64,000 bases of DNA from Cryptomeria japonica (taxonomy: Eukaryota > Streptophyta > Pinopsida > Cupressales > Cupressaceae). A model generated the notes under the pieces. The model was not told where the DNA came from. It did no database searches and saw nothing but the letters and a program-made list of their open reading frames with translations. The DNA is taken from the NCBI RefSeq assembly GCF_030272615.1, contig NC_081406.1:184921770-184985769 (forward strand). Direction: 5' to 3'. The position numbers were made by a program, and so were the translations under genes. Shown piece by piece: positions 22,515 through 34,960 of the stretch; position 1 is the first letter of the stretch; the number at the start of each line of letters is the position of its first letter.

Positions 22515-24615
22515 TTGCCTCTATAAAACCAGGTGAATGTGTATTCTTCAAACTATGATAGGAGGGATTTTACTTGTTGGATAGCATATTCAATTCTCCA
22601 ATTTCCTTTATCTGGGTTAATATTTGGGAGAGCAAAAATTGTATTCATAGAATCCCCTTCAATTATAATCTTCTTAACTTTGGATCTAACAACCAATCTA
22701 ATCTCATAAAGATGTGTCTAACCCTCTGCCATGTTATTGGAACCATTAGCTAATCTGGCCATCCCACATTAAAAAAATACTCCAAAATGGTTCCTTATGA
22801 CAGAACCAGTTCCTAAGATCCCAAGGTTCCCTTTAGAAGCCCCATCAAAATTTAGTTTATAATAACCCAAGTCTGGAGGCTTCCATTTTATCTCATTTTT
22901 GTTTACAAGTTTGGGCATGTTGATGAGTATGTTACCTTTGAAAGGAAGATATATAGTTTTTCATTCAGAAAGTAGTTTATTGTCCCATGAAGTAAAATTC
23001 AAATCCAAGTTTTTCTTTTTAGTTACCTAGGCATTAACAACTTCTAAGATTGAGGATTCAATCCTCTTAAGGATGTCTGATATACCATTGTATTCCTTCC
23101 TAGATATTCTCTTGTTTCTTTCCCACCAGATGTTCCATATCAGTATCATGGGATCAACATACCAAATGCATGAGAAAAAATAATCCATGAATAAGAGGGG
23201 CCAAGAATTAAAAAATGAAGTAAGTTTTGCTAGAAGGGGGGCTGACCAATTGAGTTTTGACTGGATACAAGTCCAACATTGTTTTGCAAATGTGCAATTT
23301 AGAAGCAGATGGCTCATAGATTCAATAACCTAATTACAAAGTACTCATTTAAAAGGTGGAGCTATATTTAGTGAAGATAGCCTCCGACTTGTTAAGATAT
23401 TTCCTTTCAATGCCAACCATTAAAATCTCCATCTTTTTGGAGACCATCTCCTAACTAGTAGAACTCAAATATCCTATGAGGTGTCTTGTGATCATTGTGA
23501 TTTAATGTTCTATATCCTTACTTGACAAAATAATTTCTAGTTTTGGATGGCGGCCTGATGAGTTTGTCTGGAGTATCTTTGAAATAGATAAATCTCTTAT
23601 TTAGTTCTTTAAAGAGGAGTTGTTGTTGAAATAGGGGAGTTGAATTATCAAAAACATCCTTCCATGTTGATATTTGGACACCACCTCCTTGTGCCAGGTA
23701 AAAATAGTCACTAATAGTACTGCCCCATGAATCCAGAAGACACCTCTTGATGTCTTGAAGCCCATCTAATCCATTACATGAGTCCTCGAAAAAAGATTCC
23801 CTTTCCCATTGTGGATTAGCCAAGATAGGTTTGGTAAGAAGATACATCAACAGGACATCATGAAGTTCCACATATGTGAGCCTTTGGGGGGATCCAAAAT
23901 GGTGAATATTCTTTCAGGATCTTCAGAGTCAAGGTATTTGGCTTTAACGATTGGGGCCTAAAGTGAACCACATGTGGAATAAAACTTTCATTGCAATTTT
24001 ACTCCTAAAGCCTTGTTCCTATGTTCAATGCTATGAATTCCTGCCCCTCTGAAGCATTTATCAAAGCACACTTTATCCCATGCCATCAAATGGATCTTGC
24101 TCTGAATATTTTTATTTTCCTTCCATAGTAACTTTTGAGAATGGTTTCAATATCTGATTTCACTTGCTTCGGCATGGGGAGGATAGCCATGATATAATTT
24201 AGGATAGTATCCAAGACTACCCTTATTAGCATAATTATTCCTATTAGAGATAACTATGTATTCTACTATAATGCAATCCTATTTCTGATAGAATAAATGA
24301 TATTTTCCCAAAAGCTTCTTTTCATGCAACCTGAAAAATAGTGGGATACCTAGATATTTGCATGGAAGGGAGCCTTGTTTGAAACCCAGCACCCCTGCTA
24401 ACTTGTTGGCTAAGGAATGGAGGCAATTTAGAAAGAATATTTTAGATTTTGAGGTGCTCACTTTCTAACCAAAGACTAGGAAATAGAGACCCGACAATTT
24501 CTTAATCATTTTAGCTTACTTCAATGAGGGATCTCCAAATAAGAGAGTATCATCTGGAAATAGAATATGTGTGACTGAAATATGAGTATGTAGAATGGAA
24601 ATACCCTTGCAAAGG
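22515..24615 (-). pseudogene. LINE D: RT C-terminus, zinc-finger region and RNase H, decayed
   Basis: From about 24600 downward: FPDDTLLFG (the RT catalytic DD box), then CKYLGIPL of the RT thumb region (about 24350), a region with WKDVFDNSTPLF (about 23650), the zf-RVT type segment with LNCTFAKQCW and the IWNIWWERN motif (about 23280-23100), and RNase H with LNFDGASKGN (about 22850) and IIIEGDSM (about 22650). Several stops and shifts interrupt it. This is the 3' part of a plant L1-type LINE ORF2. The RNase H is cut by the Copia insertion at 22515. The 5' truncation point is near 24615. Confidence 0.8.
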
Positions 24616-25184
24616 CCTAAAGAGTGATGAGATATTATTGTATATGGTGAAAAGTGGATAATGGAAACAACAATATTGAAAGACTAAATGAATTCAACCA
24701 CAAAACCCTAGCCTAACAACAACAAAGATCCACCATAACCTATGAAGACTACCTAAGACAATGTAAATCAACAAAATCAAAAATATTATACCATCACATG
24801 TTCACTAGGGTTTTAATCTTCATTCTTCCTATCTCCATTGATCTTGCTTGACATATTTTGTCTCAGATTTTATGTGTGCACAAGAGCTCAACAAAGAATG
24901 GAAATGTGGTTGATAGCTTGATCGCAAAAAGGCTTGACTGCATGTGATTGATTAGAATGCTCATTAGCTAATTAGAATGATTAGGGTAGATAATGAAAGA
25001 GAGCATCCTCTTATATAGATGACACTATAATAAATGGAGGGATAAGATTAAGAGGTGTAAAAGATAGATGGTTGGCTAAGATTAAAGGGTAGGTAGAGAA
25101 AATAAGAAAATAATGAGAGGGTAGGTAGTGTAGGAATAAAGAGATGAATGACATGTGTCATGGGTAGAAATAGGTAATGAATTA
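24616..25184. other. No gene seen
   Basis: AT-rich sequence with many stops on both strands. It may be the 5' part (U3) of an LTR whose later part is at 25185-25740, but no partner is present. Confidence 0.4.
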
Positions 25185-25375
25185 ATTGAATAAATAAATA
25201 TTTATTTAAATAATAGAAGAAGTGGGATTAATTAAATAAATAAAATATTTATTTAATTTAGGAGAAGGACAATTTAAATAAATAAAAGTATTTATTTAAA
25301 TAAGAAAAAGGTTTAGAAGAGGCTAAAGTGAATTAGTTAAATAAATAAAAATATTTATTTAATTAGATCGGACAA
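25185..25375. repeat. Four AT-rich palindromic blocks
   Basis: 'taaataaata' followed by 'tatttattta' occurs four times at about 45-60 bp spacing, each block being nearly its own reverse complement. The phrase 'gtctagattttgcccctctt' follows at about 25387. A similar phrase follows the AT-rich end of the repeat at 28518-29768, so this is probably the same class of LTR. Confidence 0.55.
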
Positions 25376-25635
25376 TTTTAGGTGTCTAGATTTTGCCCCT
25401 CTTTGAGACATTGCAGCTTGTTGCGTTGTTTCAAAGAAGATAAGATGAAGTGATACAAAGTTGCCCCAAGATGAGAATGAGATGCCCCCTCGAGAGATTG
25501 GATGAAAATGTCTGAAAAGATCATAGACAGTCTCTCAATAAGAAAGAAAGGCTAGAAAGGAATGACAAGATAGGATAGAGTGACAGAGTCATGGGATAAA
25601 GAAGAATGACTCGGGAGACTAGGGCTAGGGTAGTC

Positions 25636-25644
25636 TATAAAATA
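25636..25644 (+). promoter_or_regulatory. TATA box of an LTR-like region
   Basis: TATAAAATA in a small palindrome (gtctataaaatagac), followed 190 bp later by a Gypsy protease remnant in the same direction. Confidence 0.4.
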
Positions 25645-25824
25645 GACTATGAGGGAAAATATCCTCATTTTCATCCACATACCTAAGAGATCAGAGTGCA
25701 GAGAGAGTAGAGAGCAGTCAACAATGAAGGAATTGGTGCACAAATTTGATCATCTTTGCTGATATCAGAGGCCAGCAGATGAAGGAGAGCTAGTGAGTAC
25801 CACTAGATTATGTGTAAATCAGGA

Positions 25825-26600
25825 GGTAAGTATTTTAGGGTTATTGTAGATAGTGGAAGTACTGACAATTTGATATCTGAGGAGATGGTTATGAAGCTTG
25901 GATTGAAGAGGCTTGAGAATATTTTCCTTATGAGTTGAGTTGGTTAAAAGATGATCAAAAGATAGAGATAAAGGAGCAGTGTTTGGTGAATTTCAACATA
26001 GGGCCTTTCAGAGATGAAGTTTTGTGTGATGTTGTATTTATGAGTTCTTGGCATGTCTTCATGGGAAAACCTTGGTAGTATGATAGAGGATATATTTATG
26101 ATTGTAGAAGAAACCTAGTCACTATTGAGAAGGATGGGCAGAAGTTCACATTGATTTCTTTGAAGAACAAAGAGAAGGAGGTGAACAATCTGAGTCCTGA
26201 GAAAAGTTGCAATACTGAGAAACTAGTGGCAGAGGTTATACCGGAAGGTTTGTAGAAATATCTGATAGAACTAGTTGCACATGTTATACCGGAGGGTCTA
26301 AAGAAAGATCTAATAGAACCAGTTGCAGAGGTTATCTCAGAGGGTGACATGAGTTTGCAGAGGGATCTGATAGTTGAGCCTGATGGATAGATGGAACCGA
26401 TTGACAGGGAGCTTATGATGACAAATCAGATAATGTCTTGTGGCAAAAGAAAATCAGAGTTGTAGAAGAAAGAGAACAATAAATAGAAACAATGTGCGGA
26501 TCTGAAGCAAATGAAGAGAAACAAAGAGGGTTAGAGGTTAGAGAAGCAGATTGAGGCATCGAAAGAGCTAAAGAAGAGGTTGGTAGCTAAAGAAGATGTT
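25825..26600 (+). pseudogene. Gypsy-type aspartic protease fragment with repeated linker
   Basis: VIVDSGSTDNLIS at 25840-25878 is the active-site motif of a retropepsin (Asp at 25849). The sequence continues through VMKLGLKR, then after a 1-base shift near 25925 through NIGPFRDEVLCDVVFM, MGKPW and RRNLVTIEKDGQKF, typical of plant Gypsy proteases. A linker with three 16-residue repeats and a Lys/Gln/Glu-rich segment follows to about 26600. There is no Gag before and no RT after, so this is an internal deletion product or a fragment. It cannot act alone. Confidence 0.75.
26220..26363 (+). repeat. Three in-frame 48-bp tandem repeats in the protease linker
   Basis: Units start at 26220, 26268 and 26316, each 16 codons of the type EPVAEVIPEGLKKDLI. 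The period is exactly 48 bp and keeps the frame. The third unit diverges at its end. Confidence 0.75.
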
Positions 26601-26639
26601 TGGATAAAAAATGAGCATGGGGTCCTTATTTCAAATCCT

Positions 26640-27475
26640 TTTAGATGTTCATGAGTTGCCTCTCATGGAACATCTTTTTCTACATGGGTTGTCTGATGCA
26701 GGAGCATCCCTTGTTGATGAGCAATCTTGCATCAACCAAAAATATTTACTTTTAGTTTTGTTCTTGACTAGTTCTTTATGCAGTTTTTTGTGTTCTTACC
26801 AGTTGATATTGGTAGTTGCTTGCTTTTCATGGAAGATCTTATTTTCAATTTCCAGGCTGGTTCATGTGCTTAATTCCAAATTTTGAGTTCATTTGAGTTC
26901 TTTTTGGGTTATTTATCACTTCTGGTTGATTGTTTCTGGGTTCCCAGATAGTTCTTGTGCTTACCAGTTGGTTTCCTTCATTACTGTCATGATTCTTGGC
27001 ATGTGGATCTACCTTGGGTCTTGTCCAATGTTCTTTGGCATGTGGCCGACCTTCCTGCTGAACCACATCTCTTGGTTGTTATCTTTCAAAAATATTTATT
27101 TAATTCTTAGGGCCAACTTAATTACACGTTTCATTTTCATGCATTGGTAAATGTAATCTTATAAGGCCGACCCGGATATGTTTCGGTGGGTATAAATATG
27201 ATGTTAATTGAGAATAAGGATTGAGATTCATTGTTTGTGATTTGGTTGATTCTTAGAGTCTCGGATTGAATTGTATCTAGCTGATAGCCTGCATGTAACC
27301 AGTTAATTATTGGATGCTATTTGATGATTATATGAATATTTCTTTAAGTTGTAAGGCATTAATATGACTTGTTTATGTAATCTTATGTTTTCTTGCTACT
27401 TTCATTGTGTTTCTCTTACTGCATAAGTTTGTTGATTCTCTTTGAGGGTTTTACAAGTTATGGCTGCATCAGGTT
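26640..27475 (+). repeat. LTR-like region with TATA box
   Basis: T-rich non-coding sequence after the protease fragment, with TATAAATAT at 27191-27199 preceded by GGCCGACCCGG. It may be the 3' LTR of the element that supplied the protease. No second copy or target duplication is visible, so the ends are not defined. Confidence 0.35.
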
Positions 27476-28517
27476 ATTTCTTTTCTCCTCTTGTCTCAAC
27501 TTATAAGTATAGAAGGTTTAGGGGTCCCTTTCAAAACCCTTTCTTCTATTTACCCTTACAAAGCTGATTTGAGTTCTTGTTTTAATGGTCTCATCCTACT
27601 ATTTGGTAAGCTTCTTTCCTACTCAAGGCATCTCTTGGTTTAGGTTTTGGGGTCCTCTTGAAAACCCACATCTTCTGTATCAGATGATTAAGTTATTTTT
27701 TTTCAGTTCATTAATTTGATCAAAAGCTTCTTGTTCTCCAAAAAAGATTCTAGTCATTTTTTCGGTCTTGTACTTGTCCCACCACATGTGAGGTCCCACT
27801 CTTCTACCTATTGTCTATTATGTAGGGAATCGAACCCTATCCCGATTTTAGCTAGTCAGGTTCTACCCAATTCAAAACATATCATTAAAATCACAATAAC
27901 TAGGGAATAGTGCAAGCTCACCATTAAAATACCTTTAGCAACACTCAAAATAAAAAATGTAAATGCTAAAAATCTAAGGATACCCTTTTGTTTCCTTATC
28001 ATCCAAAACTATAATTTCACCCTGAATTTTCCATTTTAGTTAACTAATTCAAATTTTTCATTATAACATTGCTTAGGGAATATTTTTATGAAAATTCACT
28101 TAAATATTTTTTTTAAATCTGCCGAATGGCTTTCCTTAAATGAAAGAAACATTCTAAGTCACAATTCAAATCTATTACAAGAAATTGGAATAAAAAAATT
28201 AAAAGCCCAAGGAGAAATAATGAACCTAGCTCAGACTTGCATAAAAACTTAAAAAATGAATAACTTTGCACACACCAATTGAAAGGTATAACCAATTAAT
28301 CAACAAGAAGAATCCAACTATATGAATCCATTGAGTTCCTAGACCCACAAGATTCCCTTAAAGATTTTTATCCAAATAACCAAGTCAAATTTGCAATGCA
28401 AGAGGGATTTTGAGAGAGCAAAGTGTAAAAACATTTTGTGTTAAAAATAAATTTATTTTTACAATGTAAAATCCACTTACTATTCATTTTTTGAATAAAT
28501 TAAAATAATAATTAATT
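27476..28517. other. No gene seen
   Basis: Low-complexity AT-rich sequence. Short frames on both strands show no motif. Confidence 0.4.
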
Positions 28518-29768
28518 ATGAAGAGGGTTAAAAGTGACAAGGAGATATAATGGTTAACAATTAAAACAAATCATTAAAAACACAAAATAACCATGATACC
28601 TTATTACCTTTACCTTCTCCTTCGGATTGAGAAATGGATGAAGTGGAATGTGCCCTTGTCTCCACTTGATTGTGATGTACTCCTTGATTGAATGTGGCTT
28701 TCTGACCAATGCACAACAAATTGGATAAAAGGGTTGATGTATGTTTGCAAATGGATGAAGGATATGGATAATTATGGATTAGGATGCAATTTGACTATAA
28801 TGGTGATGGACAAAGATGGATTTATAAAGCTATAATGAAAACATGAGATTGCATAAAAATGAGATGTGTAATGAAGGGGAGGAGACCCCAATTTATAGAT
28901 TTGAAGGGGGATGAATGGATGGTTGGGATTGAAAGTGGATCAAGGGTGGAGATTGAAGGAAGGTTGGGACATGGATTGAAGGGACATGGTGCAAAGACCA
29001 AGAAATTTGTCATAAAGGAATTTCTTGTCTCGACACTCCACAATGTACATGGGGAAGTTACCCTCAAGTACATTGGGAAGACAAAAAGGAATTAAAAATT
29101 TTATGGGGGAGGACAAGTGTATTTAAAATTCCCAAATAATGAAATGCATGGGGAAAGAAAATGGGAAAAGGAATTTAAAATTCCTTGGGAAGATGACAGT
29201 GCATGGGAGAATGATAAATTTTGAAATCCTTGAAATGACCAAAGTTTGTGCATGAAAGGTTGGGGGTTGAGAGGGGACAAGCCATTTATGGAAATTGGTT
29301 GCTTGGTGACTAATCATGAGGATTAGCCACTAGAAAATAATTAGAGAGGGTAATTAGAAAAACTAGTAGGGGATTAGAAGTCAAGTAGGAAAGTGAGAAG
29401 GATTTTACAAGAGGAGAGAGAAAGAGTGGAGGAATCAAAAATTAGGAAATAATGTTAAGTGGGCTTCTAGAAGAATTAATTAGGCTAAGTGAGGATTAGA
29501 GGAAAGTGATTTGTAGGAATCACATGCTTTAGCTAATGAATTTGTATTAATTAACTAAAGGGAATCTAGAAGAATAAATTATTTTGAAGGACTTTTAGAA
29601 GAATAGTAAATAATCAGTTTATATAATAAATCAATTATTGGACTATAGTGGTAGGAGTAATTAAAATAAATTTAATTAATTCTGAGAAGAATAAAGGATA
29701 ACATGATTAATCAATTAATTATGTAGTAAGGTTAAATTAATTAAAATAATTAATTGAAGCATCTAAAT
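28518..29768 (+). repeat. Repeat R, copy 1 (LTR-like, 1.25 kb)
   Basis: It aligns from 'atgaagagggttaaaag' to 'ttaattaattgaagc' with 47616-48837 in the same orientation, with small indels. It begins with TG one base in, is AT-rich at its 3' end, and is followed by 'ctaaattttgcccctttt' and, at 30015, a TATA box. It therefore looks like the U3 part of an LTR reading rightward. A 78-codon frame at 28859-29095 has a 70-codon counterpart in copy 2 that differs by an in-frame 24-base gap. I do not treat it as a gene. Confidence 0.65.
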
Positions 29769-30690
29769 TTTGCCCCTTTTATGTAGCGACAAAATTGGTT
29801 GTGGGTAAAAGATAGAGAAAAGATGCCCCAGCGTGAAGACATAGGTGGTATATGCCCCCTCAAAATTTTAATTCAGAATTTTAAATTTTTTGGGGGAATA
29901 TCTCAAAAAATGAATAAAATGACCAAAGTGAAAGAGAAGGGGTGAAAAGAAAATAAAAATAAGAGAAAATAGGGAAGATGGAAGAAGTATGAGAAAAAGG
30001 GCCATGGAGGGTCCTATATAAGCCATACATAGCCCACGGAAGGGTCATTGTCACATACACCCTATAGAAGACTTGGAGAGCATAAAACCCTAGGAGCGAG
30101 ATGGACCACATCCGACACCATGAGCACCACGTGGAGAGGGTCAAATGAAATGAGAAACAAACTAAGTATGGCCCATAGGTATGTACCCCGACCCCACTTT
30201 GTATTTTAGTAGGTTAGAGCATTTATTAGGGTAGTAAATGAGGCTAGCAAGGTTGCAGGGTAGAGATGTTAATCGTTGTTTCAACGTCTCCATAGAAGAT
30301 GAATGTCTCTGTAGGTGGTTAACACCTATGCAGGCATTGAGGGGGCTTAGTAGGGGGAAATATCACTTACGTGGGAAAATCAACATCTACGCAAATGTTG
30401 GTCTGCGACCAAGGGCTTTAATGGGGGTGGAGACTATGGTTTAATATATTTGTCGATGGCATGACGGATGCACCATGAGTTTGACATCTCCACCGGGGGA
30501 TCAACGTCCCCACCGAGGAGGTTAGGGAGAGGGAAATGGGGAATGGGGAATACTCGAAGGGATTCAAGGGGGCATGTACGTGTCCCAGGGATGGGATATG
30601 ATAGGAATGGGTTAGGATAGGGTAGAGTAAGATAGAATAAATAGGATAATGAGGTGAATTAATTAGTTGCAGGAGGAGGTGGCACCTCTC
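29769..30690 (+). other. Probable rest of the LTR and leader, with TATA box
   Basis: TATATAAG at 30015-30022 could start transcription toward the plant-mobile-domain remnant. The sequence after it is relatively G-rich and has no clear gene. No PBS was recognised, so the LTR end is not fixed. Confidence 0.4.
30015..30022 (+). promoter_or_regulatory. TATA box downstream of repeat R copy 1
   Basis: TATATAAG preceded by GGGTCC, about 1.5 kb after the start of repeat R and 0.8 kb before the mobile-domain remnant. Confidence 0.4.
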
Positions 30691-30809
30691 ACATCATGAG
30701 AGCATTGGCCTCTATTGATGTGGTTGTACAGACAACTAAGGGTGGATGAGAGGGAGATTATGAGCATAGTGGGTCTAGGATTCATGGGGAGATGGTTTTG
30801 GATCAGAGC

Positions 30810-31788
30810 ACACACCGTGATGATTCCAACACTCATAGAGTGCTAGGACAGCCAGACATGCATGTTCCATCTACCAATTGGGTAGGCCACTATCACTTTA
30901 TTAGATGTCTGGAGGATCTTGAAGATCTCCATCAAAGGCATGATCCCAAAGTATAGACTAGATGGAGGGGACTACTACCTGTGCTAGGTGTGCGAATATG
31001 ATGTACTTCCACTAGAGGGTACCCGGATGCACCTTGGTCGGGTGATGCAGCTATGACATATTCCTCATTTTGTACTGTTTATATCAGATTAATCAATGAC
31101 TGTATGATGTCAGACCTTAGTGGGCATGGATTCTCTTGTGTATGGGTCTATTGTCTTTATTTAATGATCAATGATGCCATGATTTATGCACAGGGATAAA
31201 TGATGTTGGGTCCTCTATTCCACGATATCCATCTTTGCGTCTACTAAGGTTACAGGAACCTTGAAACAAGAGTCACATTAATGCACATATGGGCTTGGAA
31301 GCACATCATCATGACATGGCTGATAGGAGTGCAGGATAAGTAGAGGAAATTTACCTATGTGTATAGGTACAGGGGGTTGTTGCACTACACCCAAGTAGGA
31401 GCCATGTGGTATTGGTAGAGGGTGATTGATGAAATCAGTTTCTTCAACTGGAGGCCATTTATGGATTGTGAGAGTTGGCAAGAGGATTGGAAACTTGTGT
31501 GGGAATATTCAGATTGTTGGCTATTTAGGAGGATAGTCTATGTGATCGAGCACTATCTCCCTCATAGAGTGATGAGATAGTTTGGATAGATTCAGGACAT
31601 CATTGGTCATGAGCGAGTGTATACACAGATTATGCGAGAGACAGGTAGCTGGGGATAGGTGGTGGGACCACTAGAGGTCTAGATTAGCTAGGATACTATA
31701 AAGAGGGTCACTTGGGATCAATTACTACAAGAGGGAGAGGATCCAGGATGCACAAGAGCCTACACCTACTATTGGAAGGCACACAGAC
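30810..31788 (+). pseudogene. Plant mobile domain (PMD, aminotransferase-like) remnant, N-terminal part
   Basis: MFHLPIG, then TITLLDVWRILKI (about 30858-30920), fits the PMD signature of the type 'TFHLPxGExTxTLxDVxxLLGL'. Later in the same strand come W.PF, the EDWKLVWEYSDCW segment, and YLPHRVMRQFG with one stop in it (about 31440-31600), as in the C-terminal PMD block where proteins read 'P.RV.RQFG'. Many stops and shifts interrupt it. PMD proteins are of transposon origin, and some act in gene silencing in plants. This copy is broken and split by a solo LTR at 31789. Confidence 0.6.
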
Positions 31789-33389
31789 TGTTGGCATTGT
31801 GTTGTGATTGATGTCAACCGATATAGGATGACTATCGGTATAAAAGATGTATGTGCAACACTTTCTTGAATGAGTAAAGGATGAGATTAATTTGATATCA
31901 CCTTGTGTTGAAAAACACTAGTAAGGTAAGGGAGAGAATGCCATTCAGAAGAATGGTCCCACTAGAGTCACAAGTAAACAAGTTAGTGTTTGACTTGTGT
32001 GGAAAAGATGGATAGGTTACCGATACAGTGTATCATCAGTAAGAGTTGTGTACAAATAGGGTGAGCAAGGTGGTTGAGCCATTGTTTGTGATGAAGAGGA
32101 ATAATGTTACCTAAATCACATCAACATAGAAGGAAAATGATGTATAGGTCACTGATATGCTGTGTGGATGCAAAATAATAGGACTCCCACCAGATGAAGA
32201 TGTAGTCACCATGTGAAGAGATGACTAGCAATGAATGTGCCCACACCTGATCACATGTGCCTGTTTGATGATATGTTGCATAAATAGGGAAGCCACATGA
32301 GTGCATTGCAAGATGCAGATGACAAGGAAACACTACCAGTGGTAAGTGGAGATTATCTCCTATTATGCATAGTGTGCATCATACTTCTATGCGATAAGGA
32401 AGAAGAGGTAAAGACGGGTGTTTGAAGGCTCACACCAGATCTACCGGTAAATCAAAGGAATGCCTCAAGTGCATGAAATCAGGGATATGCACTAGACCAA
32501 TAGAGAAGGCATGTTGAACTCCCAAAACATATGAAGTGTGATGAGTTTTTGAGATACACTTTGAGTGGTTAGGAAGAAGACCAGGTTGAGAAGATGCAGA
32601 CATAGGAAAATGGTTAGATTTAAAATGGAGTCTTTGAAGGTTGATGACATGGTGTCATCAAGAGTGATTACCAGTATGTAAGTCCATAGCTAATATGGAC
32701 AAGGTGAAGATGCATAAGACTTCCCATCTAATGAAGATGTGCATAAGGTAGGTTAGTAAGAGTGCTGACCAGTTGAGTGTTCCATAGGAAGAGAAGAAGA
32801 GAGCAAGGTTAATGATAGACCGATTTGAGGGTTTAACCGACAGGGTTAGTAAGTTGGTAAATGAACCTGGTAATGGAGTTGGTCGGTGATCCCATCTATA
32901 CCAACACATTTGTTCAAATAGAGGAGGATACCGACATGAATGCCATGTGGAGATGAAGTGGCAAGCTCACAGAGGTTGGTGGAGTGCCATGTAGAGATAG
33001 GTGTTTCTACAAATGTGCATTTAATATGGAGTGCATGATATGTGGATCGGATCAAAGAAGTGTGGCTCGAGGAAGAGTGAATGAAAGAGAAATATTAGGG
33101 AGTAGTTCCCACCTGAATCAAAGCAAGAAAAATATATTGTAGGAAGACCACGAGAAGGAAACAACAAAGATATTAATGGTGTTTTGATAGATGCAGGTCC
33201 AGATATAGGGCCATGTTTTTCTATGCTTAGAAAACGTGTATTGGAAGACAAGTTCATGGGGGTGATATGTAGATAGCTATCTAGGTGATCACATTGGATA
33301 AGATCGGATAGGATTTGGTTTTCCTCGAGGCTGATGAGAAAACCCTAACCACTTATGATTTGAATTGGCTTTTGGCAAGAAAACCAAGT

Positions 33390-33397
33390 TATAAATA
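33390..33397 (+). promoter_or_regulatory. TATA box of the solo LTR
   Basis: TATAAATA about 845 bp before the LTR end, in the plus direction. Confidence 0.5.
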
Positions 33398-33873
33398 AGG
33401 AAACCAAAATCATTGAAGGTTGTTGTTGAAGGGGAGAGTGTTACTTCTGCATGTGAGAGCAAATGAGTAAGATACTTAAGGAGTATCAAAAAAGAGACTG
33501 AGTGTGTGTGAGAGAGGCTAGGGTTGAAGATTTTAACCAGAAATAGTGAGCTAACCAGTGGTGACCAAACTGATAGAGAAGCGTAATAGAAGAGTGTAGA
33601 GTAGGCAAGAAGGAACCGACAGAAGATAGTATCACTAGAGGTCAGTAGAGTAGTTTAAAGGAGAGAGAACTAACAAAGGAGGGGAAGAGACTAAACTGAT
33701 AAGGTTACAATAGGAGACAAGAATGTAGTGATGAATGGGTGAGGTAGAGAACCGATAGTTAACTGGATAGAAGATCTAACAGAGAGATTTGCAGAAGAGT
33801 TACAAAATCCATTGGTAACAAGAAGATAACTTTGGTATAAAAATATGTTTTTGTATTCATTGAACTCAGTGCA

Positions 33874-33979
33874 GGGGTTGTAGCTCCTTGGGTTGGTGCT
33901 CTAAATCAGGGGTTGGTGCTCCTTGGGTAGGTGCCCTAAAATTAGGGGTTGGTGCTCCTTGGGTTTGTGCCCTAAACAT
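33874..33979 (+). repeat. Three 35-36 bp tandem units in the solo LTR
   Basis: 'ggggttggtgctccttgggt' followed by 'aggtgccctaaaatta' begins at 33874, 33909 and 33945, with minor differences between units. Confidence 0.8.
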
Positions 33980-34235
33980 TGTAATCAAAGATTCATTGTG
34001 AGGCTAGATTTGAGCAGTAGTCTCTAGCAACATTTCTCATCGAGGTTTTCCCATCTTGGGTTTTCCTTGTGTATGTTGGTGTTATGTGTGATTGCATTTA
34101 TGGTGGTCTCCCCTTTAACCGGTCAGTCAACATTGAGTTAGATCTAATATCTGGTATACTCTCATAGGATAGTTAAAGGGAAAAGTTTGAAAACCCTTGA
34201 TTCAGCCCCCTCTCAGTGGTCCATTGTGTCTAACA

Positions 34236-34960
34236 CAGACTAGCATGATTGAGTATACTTGGATTTTTGGAGGAGGATGAGCTATGACCCCTATTAGATG
34301 AGGTGGTAGGGGGATAGGAAGAGGAGGAGATGGATCTAGGGGGAAAAGACAAGCTCCATAGAGGAAGAGCTAGGGATAGAAGATGCCTCAAGAAGAGGTA
34401 CCCTTACCGATTTATCCACCAACAATATAGATTAGTGGGATGGCTAGAGAGGAGGAGGGAGGATAGGAGATACCTGAGCCCATGGACATTCCTAATGTAT
34501 AGGTACCAGGTGATGAGGGTGGATAGGCCCAACAGGTACAGGGATAGGTGCCAGTACAGGCAGGAGGGATCTCTTAGGTAGAGCATGATAGGATTATGTA
34601 GGAGTCAGATGGTGCTAGGGAGAGGGAGTGACGATTAGAGGAGGAGCTTGGGGTGGAGAGGGATAGAGAAGACATTATCCAATCTAAGGTGGACTTCTTG
34701 ACTAGGGAGGCAGATGATCTGAGGGAGAGCCTAAAGATAGCATTGACTGAGGTTGGGGACTTGAGGCAAGACAAGGAGGAGTCTGAGAGGCTTGTGGAGG
34801 TGAGGAGTGGGGAGGCCATCCGATAGCTGAGGGAGGAGTTAGAGAGGATGGATGATGAGACAGAGAGTCTATGACCCATATTAAGCATGGGAGAGGCAAA
34901 TACATTGAGGCTGCAGGGGAGTGGGATATGGCAAGACAATTGTTGATCCTAGGAGGACTA
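34236..34960 (+). pseudogene. C-terminal part of the PMD gene: Arg-rich then coiled coil
   Basis: After the solo LTR the plus strand gives an Arg/Tyr-rich segment (34330-34580) and then a Glu/Leu/Arg-rich coiled coil (about 34620-34870), with stops. PMD proteins of transposon origin often carry such tails. The assignment rests on position and composition, not on a motif. Confidence 0.4.

Larger units (their letters stand above)
14533..24615 (-). mobile_element. LINE (non-LTR) fragment D, split by a Copia element
   Basis: The LINE coding strand runs from about 24615 down to 22515, is interrupted by the Copia element (14641-22514), and resumes at 14640. The reading frame joins exactly across the 5-bp target duplication within the C-terminal part of RNase H. 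The 5' part (endonuclease and most of RT) is absent, so this was a 5'-truncated insertion or was cut later. Confidence 0.75.
31789..34235 (+). mobile_element. Solo LTR (2.45 kb) of a Copia-type element
   Basis: It starts TGTTGGCATTGTG and ends GTGTCTAACA, with the C-rich GATTCAGCCCCCTCTCAG stretch 35 bp before the end. Both flanks are CAGAC (31784-31788 and 34236-34240), an exact 5-bp target duplication. There is no internal region, so it arose by recombination between two LTRs. It lies in the PMD remnant. A TATAAATA is at 33390-33397. Confidence 0.85.
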
